A stretch of 6,541 nt of DNA from Lachnospiraceae bacterium UBA7027 (GCA_002494135.1 DLBG01000020.1:1-6541), one strand, 5' to 3'. Positions 1 through 6,012 are shown, counted from the stretch's first letter. Translations and numbers: made by a program. The notes: generated by a model from the sequence alone, not told the origin.

Positions 1-818
1 TCATATCTTCTTGCATCAAAGAACATGCTGTGAAGAATATTCTCGGCACTTTCCACGCTGAAAGGCTCACCGGGATGAATCTTGGTGTAAAGTTCACGAA
101 GACCGTCCACATAAGTCTTGGCGGGATCCTTACCGAAGGATGCGATAATCTTGGGCTCATCGCCGAAGGTCTCGATAATTTCTTCGTCGGTTCCGAGTCC
201 TAAACTGCGGATAAACACGGTAACCGGTACCTTCTTGGTACGGTCAACGTGTACATAGGTAACATCGTTGGAATCGGTTTCGTACTCCAACCATGCTCCA
301 CGGTTAGGGATAACCTGTGAAGAATATAATTTTTTACCGATTTTATCTCGGGAAATTGTATAGTAGATACCCGGGGAACGAACAAGCTGGCTGACAATGA
401 CACGCTCTGCACCGTTGATGACAAAGGTTCCGTTCTCGGTCATCAGGGGGAACTTACCCATGAAGATTTCATGCTCATTGAAGTCGTTCTTTTCCTTCTC
501 ATCGAAAAGACGCACCTTGACACGCAGGGGTGCTTCGTAAGTAATATCGCGTTCCTTACATTCTTCGATGGTATACTCTGCCTCATCTTCGTAAAGTTTG
601 AAATCAACAAACTCCATACGAATATCGCCGCCGAAATTCGTAATCGGAGAAATGTCATCAAATGCTTCACGTAAGCCGTCTTTCAAAAACCAGTTGTAGG
701 AGTTCTTCTGTACCTCAATCAGGTTGGGCATCTGAAGCACTTCTTTCTGGCGCTGATAAGACATACGCATACTGTTGCCGTTCACAATAGGACGTATTCT
801 GTTCTTTTCCATTGGCAC
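1..818 (-). CDS. rpoB: DNA-directed RNA polymerase subunit beta, N-terminal part (runs off window)
   Basis: Encodes the start of the beta subunit, which with beta' forms the catalytic core of RNA polymerase. About 270 codons are present from the ATG at 812; the remaining roughly three quarters of the protein lies beyond position 1, so there is no stop codon here. Seen directly: an N-terminus MEKNRIRPIVNG, then SYQRQKEVLQMPNLIEVQKNSY (shared by Firmicutes RpoB), and at residues ~129-151 the block GTFVINGAERVIVSQLVRSP, the conserved beta protrusion segment that carries the N-terminal rifampicin-region valine. The lobe domain begins after about residue 150. An in-frame GTG at 818 (GTG CCA ATG) sits 6 nt after AGAAGG, while the ATG at 812 sits 12 nt after it, so I chose the GTG; the ATG remains possible and changes the protein by only two residues. 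The gene lies 160 nt downstream of rplL, beyond a terminator and a consensus promoter. Confidence 0.96.
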   Translation of the reverse strand, partial: MPMEKNRIRPIVNGNSMRMSYQRQKEVLQMPNLIEVQKNSYNWFLKDGLREAFDDISPITNFGGDIRMEFVDFKLYEDEAEYTIEECKERDITYEAPLRVKVRLFDEKEKNDFNEHEIFMGKFPLMTENGTFVINGAERVIVSQLVRSPGIYYTISRDKIGKKLYSSQVIPNRGAWLEYETDSNDVTYVHVDRTKKVPVTVFIRSLGLGTDEEIIETFGDEPKIIASFGKDPAKTYVDGLRELYTKIHPGEPFSVESAENILHSMFFDARRY

Positions 819-824
819 TCGCGA

Positions 825-830
825 CCTTCT
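825..830 (-). promoter_or_regulatory. Ribosome binding site of rpoB
   Basis: AGAAGG on the minus strand is the best Shine-Dalgarno match before rpoB, preceded by an A/G-rich stretch (AAGGAA). Its distance is 6 nt to the GTG at 818 and 12 nt to the ATG at 812, which favours GTG initiation. It is weaker than the AGGAGG sites of rplJ, rplL, rplK and rplA. Confidence 0.6.
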
Positions 831-892
831 TTCCTTATTTTATCGCGCAATCGGGGCGCAAGGGGACCCTTACCCACAATAGCGCATTGTCC

Positions 893-922
893 ATTATATC
901 AAAAAAAGCAATCGATTGTCAA
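893..922 (-). promoter_or_regulatory. Consensus sigma-A promoter for rpoB
   Basis: On the minus strand there is a perfect -35 TTGACA (922-917) and a perfect -10 TATAAT (898-893) separated by 18 nt. The predicted start is near 888-886, giving rpoB an untranslated leader of about 70 nt. The -35 box falls in the loop of the terminator hairpin at 901-945, and its descending arm and U-tract form the spacer. This would let rpoB (and presumably rpoC beyond the window) be transcribed independently of rplJL. Both hexamers match the consensus in 6 of 6 positions; activity is inferred. Confidence 0.8.
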
Positions 923-945
923 CAACAAATTCGATTGCTTTTTTT
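901..945. terminator. Bidirectional intrinsic terminator/attenuator between rplL and rpoB
   Basis: A perfect inverted repeat: AAAAAAAGCAATCGA (901-915) pairs with TCGATTGCTTTTTTT (931-945) around a 15-nt loop. The core is 8 bp containing G-C pairs and is flanked by 7 A-U pairs, so a run of seven U residues follows the hairpin in either direction. On the minus strand it would stop transcripts leaving rplL. It starts 33 nt after the rplL stop codon. E. coli also has partial termination in its rplL-rpoB gap, which adjusts polymerase to ribosomal protein output; how leaky this one is cannot be told from sequence. Confidence 0.85.
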
Positions 946-978
946 ATTCTTTTAAAATTTATAATCCGGAACTCTGAA

Positions 979-1356
979 TTACTTTAAGGTAACCTTAGCG
1001 CCTTCAGCCTCAAGTTTGGTCTTAAGCTCTTCAGCTTCTTCCTTGGAAACGCCTTCCTTAACGTTCTTGGGAGCGCCGTCAACAAGATCCTTAGCTTCCT
1101 TAAGTCCAAGACCGGTAGCATCACGAACAACTTTGATAACCTTAACCTTGTTAGGACCTGCTTCGGTAAGTTCTACATTGAACTCGGTCTTCTCTTCTGC
1201 TGCTGCACCTGCATCGGTAGCTGCTGCTGCAACAACAACGCCTGCTGCTGCGGATACGCCGAACTCTTCCTCACATGCCTTTACTAAGTCGTTTAATTCA
1301 AGTACGCTAAGCTCTTTGATAGCGTCGATAAATTCCTGGGTAGTTAATTTAGCCAT
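979..1356 (-). CDS. rplL: Large ribosomal subunit protein bL12 (L7/L12)
   Basis: Encodes the 125-residue stalk protein that binds L10 as dimers and recruits and activates translational GTPases (EF-Tu, EF-G, IF2). The N-terminal dimerisation and L10-binding helices are residues 1-33 (MAKLTTQEFIDAIKELSVLELNDLVKACEEEFGV). An Ala/Val-rich flexible hinge spans about 34-55. The globular C-terminal domain follows, with the family signature around residues 69-105 (NKVKVIKVVRDATGLGLKEAK, DLVDGAPKNVKEGV). Length and domain order are normal for the family. GGAGG lies 9 nt before the ATG. It follows rplJ after 33 nt in the same transcript, which needs several L12 copies per L10; no separate promoter is visible in that gap. 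A strong terminator begins 33 nt after its stop. Confidence 0.98.
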   Translation of the reverse strand: MAKLTTQEFIDAIKELSVLELNDLVKACEEEFGVSAAAGVVVAAAATDAGAAAEEKTEFNVELTEAGPNKVKVIKVVRDATGLGLKEAKDLVDGAPKNVKEGVSKEEAEELKTKLEAEGAKVTLK

Positions 1357-1389
1357 TTTAATTTTCCTCCGTTTTAGTTTAAGTAATTG

Positions 1390-1884
1390 TTATGCTTCTG
1401 CGCCTTTTTGCTCTGCAATCTGATTCAGGACGCGAGCCATATTGGCAATAGGTGACTGCATACTTCCGAACAATCTTCCGAGAAGTTCTTCTCTGGAAGG
1501 AATTGCGGAAATAGCCTTGATTCCGTCTGCATCGTAAACGGTACCTTCCACAACGCCACCCTTAACTTCAAGCTTTTCAGCCTTCTTTGCAAAATTGCAA
1601 ATGATTCTTGCGGGTGCTGTTGCATCTTCTGTTGAGTAAGCCATTGCACTGGGGCCTTCCAGATAAGAAGTTAATCCTTCGAAGTCGGTTCCCTTGAATG
1701 CAAAGTTCATCATGGTGTTCTTATATACCTTGTAGGTTACGTTCGCTTCGCGAAGTGCTTTACGAAGGTTGGTATCCTGCTCTACGGTAAGTCCGCGGTA
1801 GTCAACAAGCACTACAGACTTCGCATCTTTGATACCATTGGAAATCTCTTCCACGATGGGCTTTTTCTGTTCAACTTTAGCCAT
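1390..1884 (-). CDS. rplJ: Large ribosomal subunit protein uL10
   Basis: Encodes the 164-residue L10 protein, which anchors the stalk to 23S rRNA near L11 and carries L7/L12 dimers on its C-terminal helix. The N-terminal RNA-binding domain shows MAKVEQKKPIVEEI, then SVVLVDYRGLTVEQDTNLRK and YKVYKNTMMNFAF, typical of bacterial L10. The C-terminal region (about 130-164, SREELLGRLFGSMQSPIANM) is the helical L12-binding part. Length is normal. AGGAGG lies 8 nt before the ATG. The gene sits behind an L10 leader and attenuator, so the L10-L12 complex probably represses its own synthesis. It is unusual in being preceded by two envelope-type genes instead of directly by rplA. Confidence 0.98.
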   Translation of the reverse strand: MAKVEQKKPIVEEISNGIKDAKSVVLVDYRGLTVEQDTNLRKALREANVTYKVYKNTMMNFAFKGTDFEGLTSYLEGPSAMAYSTEDATAPARIICNFAKKAEKLEVKGGVVEGTVYDADGIKAISAIPSREELLGRLFGSMQSPIANMARVLNQIAEQKGAEA

Positions 1885-1893
1885 TCTTTTTTC

Positions 1894-1924
1894 CTCCTTT
1901 TAGATTTTCTCTGCCGAAAAGGAG
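1894..1924 (-). promoter_or_regulatory. Possible hairpin masking the rplJ ribosome binding site
   Basis: On the minus strand CTCCTTTT (1924-1917) is perfectly complementary over 8 bp to AAAAGGAG (1901-1894), which contains the rplJ Shine-Dalgarno sequence; the loop is 15 nt. The upstream arm is the same segment that forms the 3' arm and U-tract of the attenuator hairpin at 1917-1971, so the two structures exclude each other. The pairing is seen; a translational role is inferred and would be a second level of control. Confidence 0.4.
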
Positions 1925-1971
1925 TTTTCATGCTCTCTGTACCGTTTGGTACCTAAAATAGAAAACCTCCT
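1917..1971 (-). terminator. Attenuator (terminator) in the rplJ leader
   Basis: On the minus strand AGGAGGTTTTC (1971-1961) pairs with GAAAACTCCT (1929-1920) with one bulged G, followed by a short U-run (1920-1917). A smaller perfect hairpin, GTACC-AAAC-GGTAC (1952-1939), is nested in the loop. The 5' arm overlaps GAGGT (1969-1965), which also pairs with ACCTC (1989-1985) in the last helix of the L10 leader, so leader folding and termination are alternatives. L10-dependent termination is established for the equivalent Bacillus subtilis leader. The U-run is only four long, so termination may be partial. Confidence 0.6.
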
Positions 1972-2091
1972 GCCGCAAGGACAAGAGGTCAATTTATCAC
2001 ATTCCATCTCACTCATCCTCGGTAGGCGCATCGCTTACGCCGCTTATCCGCGGCACCTACTGTCTTCGGCACGGTCGTTTTTGGCGACCTT
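1961..2091 (-). promoter_or_regulatory. Ribosomal protein L10 leader (cis-regulatory RNA)
   Basis: This matches the L10 leader family by its characteristic blocks. On the minus strand GCCGAAGACAGTAGGTGCC (2070-2052) is followed by GCGCCTACCGAGG (2029-2017) and then TTGCGGCAGGAGGTTTT (1978-1962). GTAGGTGC (2060-2053) pairs with GCGCCTAC (2029-2022) over 8 bp with one G-U, enclosing the small hairpin CCGC/GCGG. ACCTC (1989-1985) pairs with GAGGT (1969-1965). A further stem, GGTCG/CGACC, begins right at the predicted transcript start. The L10-L12 complex is known to bind such leaders and repress rplJL. The exact 5' and 3' limits are estimated. Confidence 0.85.
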
Positions 2092-2097
2092 GATTAG

Positions 2098-2125
2098 ATT
2101 AACACACCCATACGGTCGGTGTCAA
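2098..2125 (-). promoter_or_regulatory. Probable promoter of rplJ-rplL
   Basis: Minus-strand TTGACA (2125-2120, perfect -35) is followed after 16 nt by GTTAAT (2103-2098, 4 of 6 to the -10 consensus). The -10 is preceded by TGT, which fits an extended -10 (TGn). The predicted start is near 2091, exactly where the L10 leader begins, and this supports the call. It lies 45 nt after the end of the upstream membrane-protein gene. Confidence 0.65.
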
Positions 2126-2170
2126 TGAATTTCTTTCTTTTTCCGCTGTTTTCTTCGGGATGACCGATTT

Positions 2171-3595
2171 CTACTCTCCGAGAACATCCATTTTAGCGGC
2201 AAGCCAGATATCGCCCCGTTTTACAAACACCACGCGGTAAGCGTTCTTAAGCTCGTAGTTGTACCGTTTGTACCAGCTTGATGCCTGCATCTCGGCGTCG
2301 TAGGAAATCGTGCAGACGAAGCAGTCATCGCTGATGCGGTGAATATTCTCGTAGCGCAAATCCTTATACTCCGTCTTCGTGGCGGATGCCCAGATCATCG
2401 CATCCCTGGAATTGGCCACATAGCGGTAAAGTTCCGTGCCCGGCAGGATTTTTCCGAGCAGAGCGTAGTAATTTCCGGACTGAAAGGCATACGCGGAATA
2501 ATGCATATAGGCTTCAAAATATCCTTTTGCCACCATGGACAGTTCCTCATCGTTTCCGTCATCGGCAAAGACATAGAACGAATCTCCGGTGGTGGCAAGA
2601 ATGCTGCCCTTCTCCCCGTCGGCAACCGTCACCTCGGGAGGTAAGTAAAGACCGTTCAACTCATAGGTAAGAACCGGGTAGGTTTTGCCGGCTGCGAATT
2701 CATCCAGTCCTTCAACCAGATTTTTCGCCCCTCCCGCAGCATCATCCCGGGTCAGTTCGGCTCCGTTTACGCAAACCTTTAAATCCTCCGGTGCATGAAT
2801 CACAACGCGGTATTTGCCGGTGGATGCCTGATAATAATATTTGCCGTCTTTTTCGGTATAGGAAAGAACTTTTCCTTCCGCATCGGTAACTTTTAAATCC
2901 CTGTAAAGCGGTCCGATCCGGTATTCTTCAAAAACCGGAATCTCTGCGCCGCGACTCTCAATATCGCTTAAGTCGGGAATTTTCACCTCTTCGTCCGCAA
3001 GATACGCTTCCGTGATTTCTTTTCCGTTTAAATATGCCTTTTCTCCGGGTAAAATATCCACCACAACATCCGCGGAGGGCAGAGCATCCGTTACGGACGA
3101 AACATGGATGGATTCCACTTCCCAGTAATTTCGTCCGAATCCCGGGGATTCTCCCTTTACTTTCAGGGTAACGTCAAAGACAATTCCCGCGCCGCACTGA
3201 ACCACAAACGAAGGATTCTCTTCGGTGGAGCGTTTGTTGTCGCTTCGGTAGGACATTTCCTTTGAAAGATCCACGGTTTTCAGATAATCTTCGTAAAGTT
3301 CGATTTCATTCTCATATTCTGTGACATCCAGACGAAGATCCGTCTTCGCAAGACCGATTAATACATCCGCATCGTTGTTTTTTAACAGTTCCTCGACCGT
3401 GGCCTCCGGCCTGGTCACTTCGTAAATGGCAAGGTAACGGTATAAAAAGACGCACAGACCCAGCCCGAGAAGGAGCATTGCCCCTGCCCAGATTCCGAGG
3501 AACGCTCCCCAGGGGAGGCGCTTCTTATTCTGTTTTTCCGGCTTTTCACTCACCTGTAAGGTTCCGGTTTCAGCCGCCGTTTTTGTTTCTTCCAT
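2171..3595 (-). CDS. Single-pass membrane protein with exported multidomain region, TcaA/YvbJ-like
   Basis: A 474-residue protein of uncertain function. Residues 1-28 are a charged cytoplasmic tail rich in Lys and Glu. Residues 31-54 form one transmembrane helix (AFLGIWAGAMLLLGLGLCVF...). The rest should lie outside the cell. Two similar short segments, at about 176-195 (VVVDILPGEKAYLNGKEIT) and 261-282 (YRVVIHAPEDLKVCVNGAELT), look like duplicated beta domains. The last ~120 residues (about 352-474: a helix with AKGYFEAYM, then FVCTISYD and YRVVFVKRGDIWLAAKMD strands) have the look of an NTF2-like fold. Transmembrane helix, repeated beta domains and terminal NTF2-like domain recall TcaA/YvbJ proteins, but the N-terminal zinc ribbon of that family is absent. 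No Shine-Dalgarno sequence precedes the ATG; the upstream 68 nt are A-rich. It probably shares a transcript with the glycosidase-family gene before it. The family assignment is inference. Confidence 0.85.
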   Translation of the reverse strand: MEETKTAAETGTLQVSEKPEKQNKKRLPWGAFLGIWAGAMLLLGLGLCVFLYRYLAIYEVTRPEATVEELLKNNDADVLIGLAKTDLRLDVTEYENEIELYEDYLKTVDLSKEMSYRSDNKRSTEENPSFVVQCGAGIVFDVTLKVKGESPGFGRNYWEVESIHVSSVTDALPSADVVVDILPGEKAYLNGKEITEAYLADEEVKIPDLSDIESRGAEIPVFEEYRIGPLYRDLKVTDAEGKVLSYTEKDGKYYYQASTGKYRVVIHAPEDLKVCVNGAELTRDDAAGGAKNLVEGLDEFAAGKTYPVLTYELNGLYLPPEVTVADGEKGSILATTGDSFYVFADDGNDEELSMVAKGYFEAYMHYSAYAFQSGNYYALLGKILPGTELYRYVANSRDAMIWASATKTEYKDLRYENIHRISDDCFVCTISYDAEMQASSWYKRYNYELKNAYRVVFVKRGDIWLAAKMDVLGE

Positions 3596-3663
3596 CTTGT
3601 TTTTTTTCGTGTTTCTATTGTTTTTTGTGATTCTATTCTCTTTTTAAAATCCGGTTCGGATTC

Positions 3664-4698
3664 TCAGTTTCCCGAACCCGTCCATTCTTTATCAAGAACG
3701 ATGAATCCCGTCGGGATTCTTCTCGGACCGGTTACCGATGCACAATGATTAATGATTTCCCCGTCATATACCATTACGGAGGACGATCCGCCGTCAAGGT
3801 TTCCGGCATTTACCGCTCCGTATTCGAGCATGATATCCGCCACATCCTGCATGGTGGCACCAAGCGTATTAATACTGCGTCCGTCGAGAACAAGTAATAG
3901 CAGCGCTCCGTCTTCCCTCTGTCCGAGAGCGGTTCTCGGATTCACGCCGCCGCCCATGTTTTTCTTCTGCACTTCTCCGTTGATGATAAGGGAAGATGCC
4001 AGACCGTCATGCGTAACGAAACTGACCGCCCAGAGCATTCCTTTATCCAGAGCATCCTGGGCCTTCATGGCTCCCACATGCAGAATTCCGTCATTGTCAA
4101 TCCCTACCATGTGGTAAGTCCCCTGAGGACTTCCGTAGAGAATTTTACCTTCGGAGATTACGAGTCCCTGAGGGGTTCCGCCGTCGCCGCGTCCGTTTTC
4201 GTCGTTAAACCCGCCGGCATTGACTCCCGCAATTCCGTTATATTTCTTTACCATGTCGGTAAGCTGAAGTCCGGGCTGGCTTCCGAAACCGTTGTTGGTT
4301 CCGAGAATAACCTGCTTCGGATTCTTTACAATCAAAAGTTTGCCCTTACATGTACCTTCCGCGATATCGATCAGTTCGACACTGTCCTCTTCGGAAACGT
4401 TTTGTACATCCGCCGGATGAATCAGGGAAGTGTTAATCTGCTCGGTCTGCAGATCTTCCGTGCTGACAGACTTGTATTCTTCGATTTCTTCTTCGGTCAG
4501 GAAAATATTGCTCACCCAGCGAATCGCCGAAGTCTCGCGCACGGAGCGCGTAAACATTCTCGTCGCCGTAGGGGACGGACCTTTCTCCATCACCCAGACC
4601 ACGCCCAGCAGAATAAGAAGGAGACACGCCAGCGTGACTCCCGCGAGAGAAAAGATTCTTCCCATTATTTTTGCTGCTTTTCCTGTTTTTTTGTTCAT
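3664..4698 (-). CDS. Membrane-anchored phosphodiester glycosidase family protein (NAGPA domain)
   Basis: A 344-residue protein with a basic N-terminus, one membrane anchor at about 15-36, a linker, and an extracellular NAGPA-type domain at about 108-336. Family motifs seen: GVNAGGF (158-164), TPQGLVIS (175-182), NPRTALGQ (253-260), LLLLVLDGR (266-274), GNLDGGSSSVM (299-309) and RRIPTGFIVL (326-335). The family is named for human N-acetylglucosamine-1-phosphodiester alpha-N-acetylglucosaminidase; bacterial members are often annotated as exopolysaccharide biosynthesis proteins. A role in trimming phosphodiester-linked sugars on wall polymers or exopolysaccharide is inference; the substrate is unknown. 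The domain looks intact. The Shine-Dalgarno is weak (AGG, 5 nt before a spaced ATG). It begins 44 nt after the rplA terminator with no convincing promoter between, so it may depend on read-through or a weak promoter overlapping the terminator. The membrane-protein gene follows after 68 nt. Confidence 0.9.
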   Translation of the reverse strand: MNKKTGKAAKIMGRIFSLAGVTLACLLLILLGVVWVMEKGPSPTATRMFTRSVRETSAIRWVSNIFLTEEEIEEYKSVSTEDLQTEQINTSLIHPADVQNVSEEDSVELIDIAEGTCKGKLLIVKNPKQVILGTNNGFGSQPGLQLTDMVKKYNGIAGVNAGGFNDENGRGDGGTPQGLVISEGKILYGSPQGTYHMVGIDNDGILHVGAMKAQDALDKGMLWAVSFVTHDGLASSLIINGEVQKKNMGGGVNPRTALGQREDGALLLLVLDGRSINTLGATMQDVADIMLEYGAVNAGNLDGGSSSVMVYDGEIINHCASVTGPRRIPTGFIVLDKEWTGSGN

Positions 4699-4742
4699 TC
4701 CAACCTGTCTTTAGTTCTGTTTATGATTCCGGGTCTTTAAGT

Positions 4743-4772
4743 AAAAATCGCCGGGGTAACAATACCCCGGCG
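4743..4772 (-). terminator. Intrinsic terminator after rplA
   Basis: Minus-strand CGCCGGGGTA (4772-4763) pairs perfectly with TACCCCGGCG (4758-4749) around a 4-nt loop, followed by A and five T (4748-4743). This very stable 10-bp hairpin lies 17 nt after the rplA stop and should end the nusG-rplK-rplA transcript. In the plus direction no U-run follows, so it acts in one direction only. Confidence 0.92.
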
Positions 4773-4789
4773 GTCTTAGTTTCATTCAA

Positions 4790-5479
4790 TTAAAATTTTG
4801 CGCTGTTAACTTTTACGCCGGGTCCCATGGTGCTTGTAAGGGTTACGCTTCTTAAGTACTGACCCTTTAAGGTGCTGGGTTTTGCCTTGATAATGGCAGC
4901 CATCAGAGCATCAAAGTTCTGAAGCAGCTGTTCCTCGGTGAAGGAAGCCTTACCGATGGGGCAGTGAATGATGTTTGCCTTATCCAGTCTGTATTCAATC
5001 TTACCGGCTTTAATATCGTTGATGGCCTTGGTAACGTCCATTGTTACGGTACCTGCCTTGGGGTTGGGCATGAGTCCTTTAGGACCGAGCACCTTACCGA
5101 GACGACCTACAACACCCATCATGTCGGGAGTTGCAACAACTACGTCGAAATCAAGCCAACCTTCGTTCTGAATCTTCGGAATCAGTTCGTCGCCGCCAAC
5201 AAAATCAGCGCCTGCTGCCTCTGCTTCGGCAACCTTGTCGCCTTTTGCAAAAACAAGTACACGAACGGTTTTACCGGTTCCGTTGGGAAGTACAACCGCA
5301 CCACGGATCTGCTCTTCTGCATGACGTCCGTCGCAACCGGTTCTGATGTGAATCTCAACTGTCTCATCGAACTTTGCGGTAGCGGTCTTCTTTACCAGTG
5401 CGATCGCATCGGCAGGATCGTAAAGCACGCTTCTGTCTACCTGCTTCGCAGCTTCGTTATATTTCTTACCATGTTTCAT
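4790..5479 (-). CDS. rplA: Large ribosomal subunit protein uL1
   Basis: Encodes the 229-residue L1 protein, which forms the mobile L1 stalk that helps release deacylated tRNA from the E site and in many bacteria represses its own operon by binding mRNA. Diagnostic sequence: MKHGKKYNEAAKQVDRS at the N-terminus, FDETVEIHIRTGCDGRHAEE, and the family signature at about residues 124-147 (VVVATPDMMGVVGRLGKVLG then PKGLMPNPKAGTVT). The C-terminus (LKGQYLRSVTLTSTMGPGVKV) is also typical. The reading frame is open upstream to an ATG at 5521, but the ATG at 5479 is chosen because AAGGAGGT lies 8 nt before it and the resulting N-terminus matches the family. It follows rplK after 50 nt and ends just before a strong terminator. 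Confidence 0.97.
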   Translation of the reverse strand: MKHGKKYNEAAKQVDRSVLYDPADAIALVKKTATAKFDETVEIHIRTGCDGRHAEEQIRGAVVLPNGTGKTVRVLVFAKGDKVAEAEAAGADFVGGDELIPKIQNEGWLDFDVVVATPDMMGVVGRLGKVLGPKGLMPNPKAGTVTMDVTKAINDIKAGKIEYRLDKANIIHCPIGKASFTEEQLLQNFDALMAAIIKAKPSTLKGQYLRSVTLTSTMGPGVKVNSAKF

Positions 5480-5486
5480 TTTCATT

Positions 5487-5494
5487 ACCTCCTT
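5487..5494 (-). promoter_or_regulatory. Ribosome binding site that sets the rplA start
   Basis: AAGGAGGT on the minus strand is a near-perfect Shine-Dalgarno. The GGAGG core is 8 nt from the ATG at 5479 and only 2 nt from the in-frame ATG at 5485, so 5479 is the likely start. It lies inside the longer open frame from 5521, which argues against that longer version. Confidence 0.85.
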
Positions 5495-5529
5495 GTGGTC
5501 GAATGCCTCTCGGGCTCCCACTTCTGTGC

Positions 5530-5955
5530 TTAGTCTTCTACTACGATACCCATGCTGCGGGCGGTACCTTCGATCATGCTCATTGCTGCTTCAATGCTGG
5601 CTGCATTTAAATCCGGCATTTTAAGCTCTGCAATCTCACGAACCTTAGCCTTGGAAATCTTTGCAACCTTTTCCTTGTTGGGCTTACCGGATGCTGATTT
5701 CAAGTTGCATGCTTTCTTAAGAAGAACTGCAGCAGGCGGAGTCTTGGTAACAAAGCTGAAAGATCTGTCTGCATATACTGTGATGACAACGGGGATGATC
5801 AAGTCACCCTGATCTGCTGTCTTTGCGTTGAACTGCTTGGTGAATTCAACGATGTTTACACCATGCTGACCCAGTGCAGGACCAACAGGGGGTGCCGGTG
5901 TTGCTTTGCCGGCAGGAATCTGAAGTTTGATATAACCTGTAACTTTCTTTGCCAT
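5530..5955 (-). CDS. rplK: Large ribosomal subunit protein uL11
   Basis: Encodes the 141-residue L11 protein, which binds the GTPase-associated region of 23S rRNA beside L10 and takes part in factor binding, the stringent response and thiostrepton sensitivity. The N-terminal domain shows GYIKLQIPAGKATPAPPVGP and LGQHGVNIVEFTKQFN, including the conserved prolines. The C-terminal rRNA-binding domain starts near residue 70 (SFSFVTKTPPAAVLLKKA) and ends with KMPDLNAASIEAAMSMIEGT and ARSMGIVVED. Length is normal for the family. AGGAGG lies 8 nt before the ATG. It precedes rplA in one transcript and follows nusG after 118 nt that hold a candidate L1 regulatory site. Confidence 0.98.
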   Translation of the reverse strand: MAKKVTGYIKLQIPAGKATPAPPVGPALGQHGVNIVEFTKQFNAKTADQGDLIIPVVITVYADRSFSFVTKTPPAAVLLKKACNLKSASGKPNKEKVAKISKAKVREIAELKMPDLNAASIEAAMSMIEGTARSMGIVVED

Positions 5956-5976
5956 TTTGGCTACCTCCTAATAATT

Positions 5977-6012
5977 GTGGTTTGGCGCTGCGCCCTTCGG
6001 CGAAGCTCCCAC
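5977..6012 (-). promoter_or_regulatory. Candidate L1 autoregulatory site upstream of rplK
   Basis: On the minus strand GTGG (6012-6009) pairs with CCAC (5980-5977), enclosing an inner stem CGCC-GAAG-GGCG and an asymmetric internal loop (GA on one side, GCCAAA on the other). A short stem closed by GUGGGAG...AAACCAC just before rplK resembles L1 binding sites in rplK-rplA leaders, which imitate the L1 site in 23S rRNA. It ends about 9 nt before the rplK Shine-Dalgarno, so bound L1 could block translation. Assignment is by resemblance from memory. Confidence 0.5.

Noticed and set aside
1016..1423. Plus-strand open frame of 135 codons opposite rplL and the end of rplJ.
   Set aside because: It is a low-complexity Ser/Ala product of the alanine-rich L12 coding sequence, has no family resemblance, and lies antisense to a certain gene.
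2126..2170. Terminator between the membrane-protein gene and the rplJ promoter.
   Set aside because: No stable hairpin followed by a U-run was found; read-through into the rplJ leader is possible.
3648..3662. Perfect 6-bp hairpin AATCCG-AAC-CGGATT (minus strand) just after the glycosidase-family gene, as a terminator.
   Set aside because: The stem is short, the loop has three bases, and it is followed by only two U and then A residues, so it is unlikely to terminate; the two genes are probably co-transcribed.
4009..4740. Plus-strand open frame of 243 codons opposite the glycosidase-family gene.
   Set aside because: No recognisable domain or good ribosome binding site, and the opposite strand carries an intact conserved protein.
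4699..4770. A promoter for the glycosidase-family gene near the rplA terminator.
   Set aside because: Only weak candidates exist (for example TTGTTA or TTTACT with poor -10 partners), not enough to annotate.
5480..5521. Longer L1 protein starting at the ATG at 5521.
   Set aside because: The extra residues are not found in L1 proteins and the strong rplA Shine-Dalgarno lies inside this extension.
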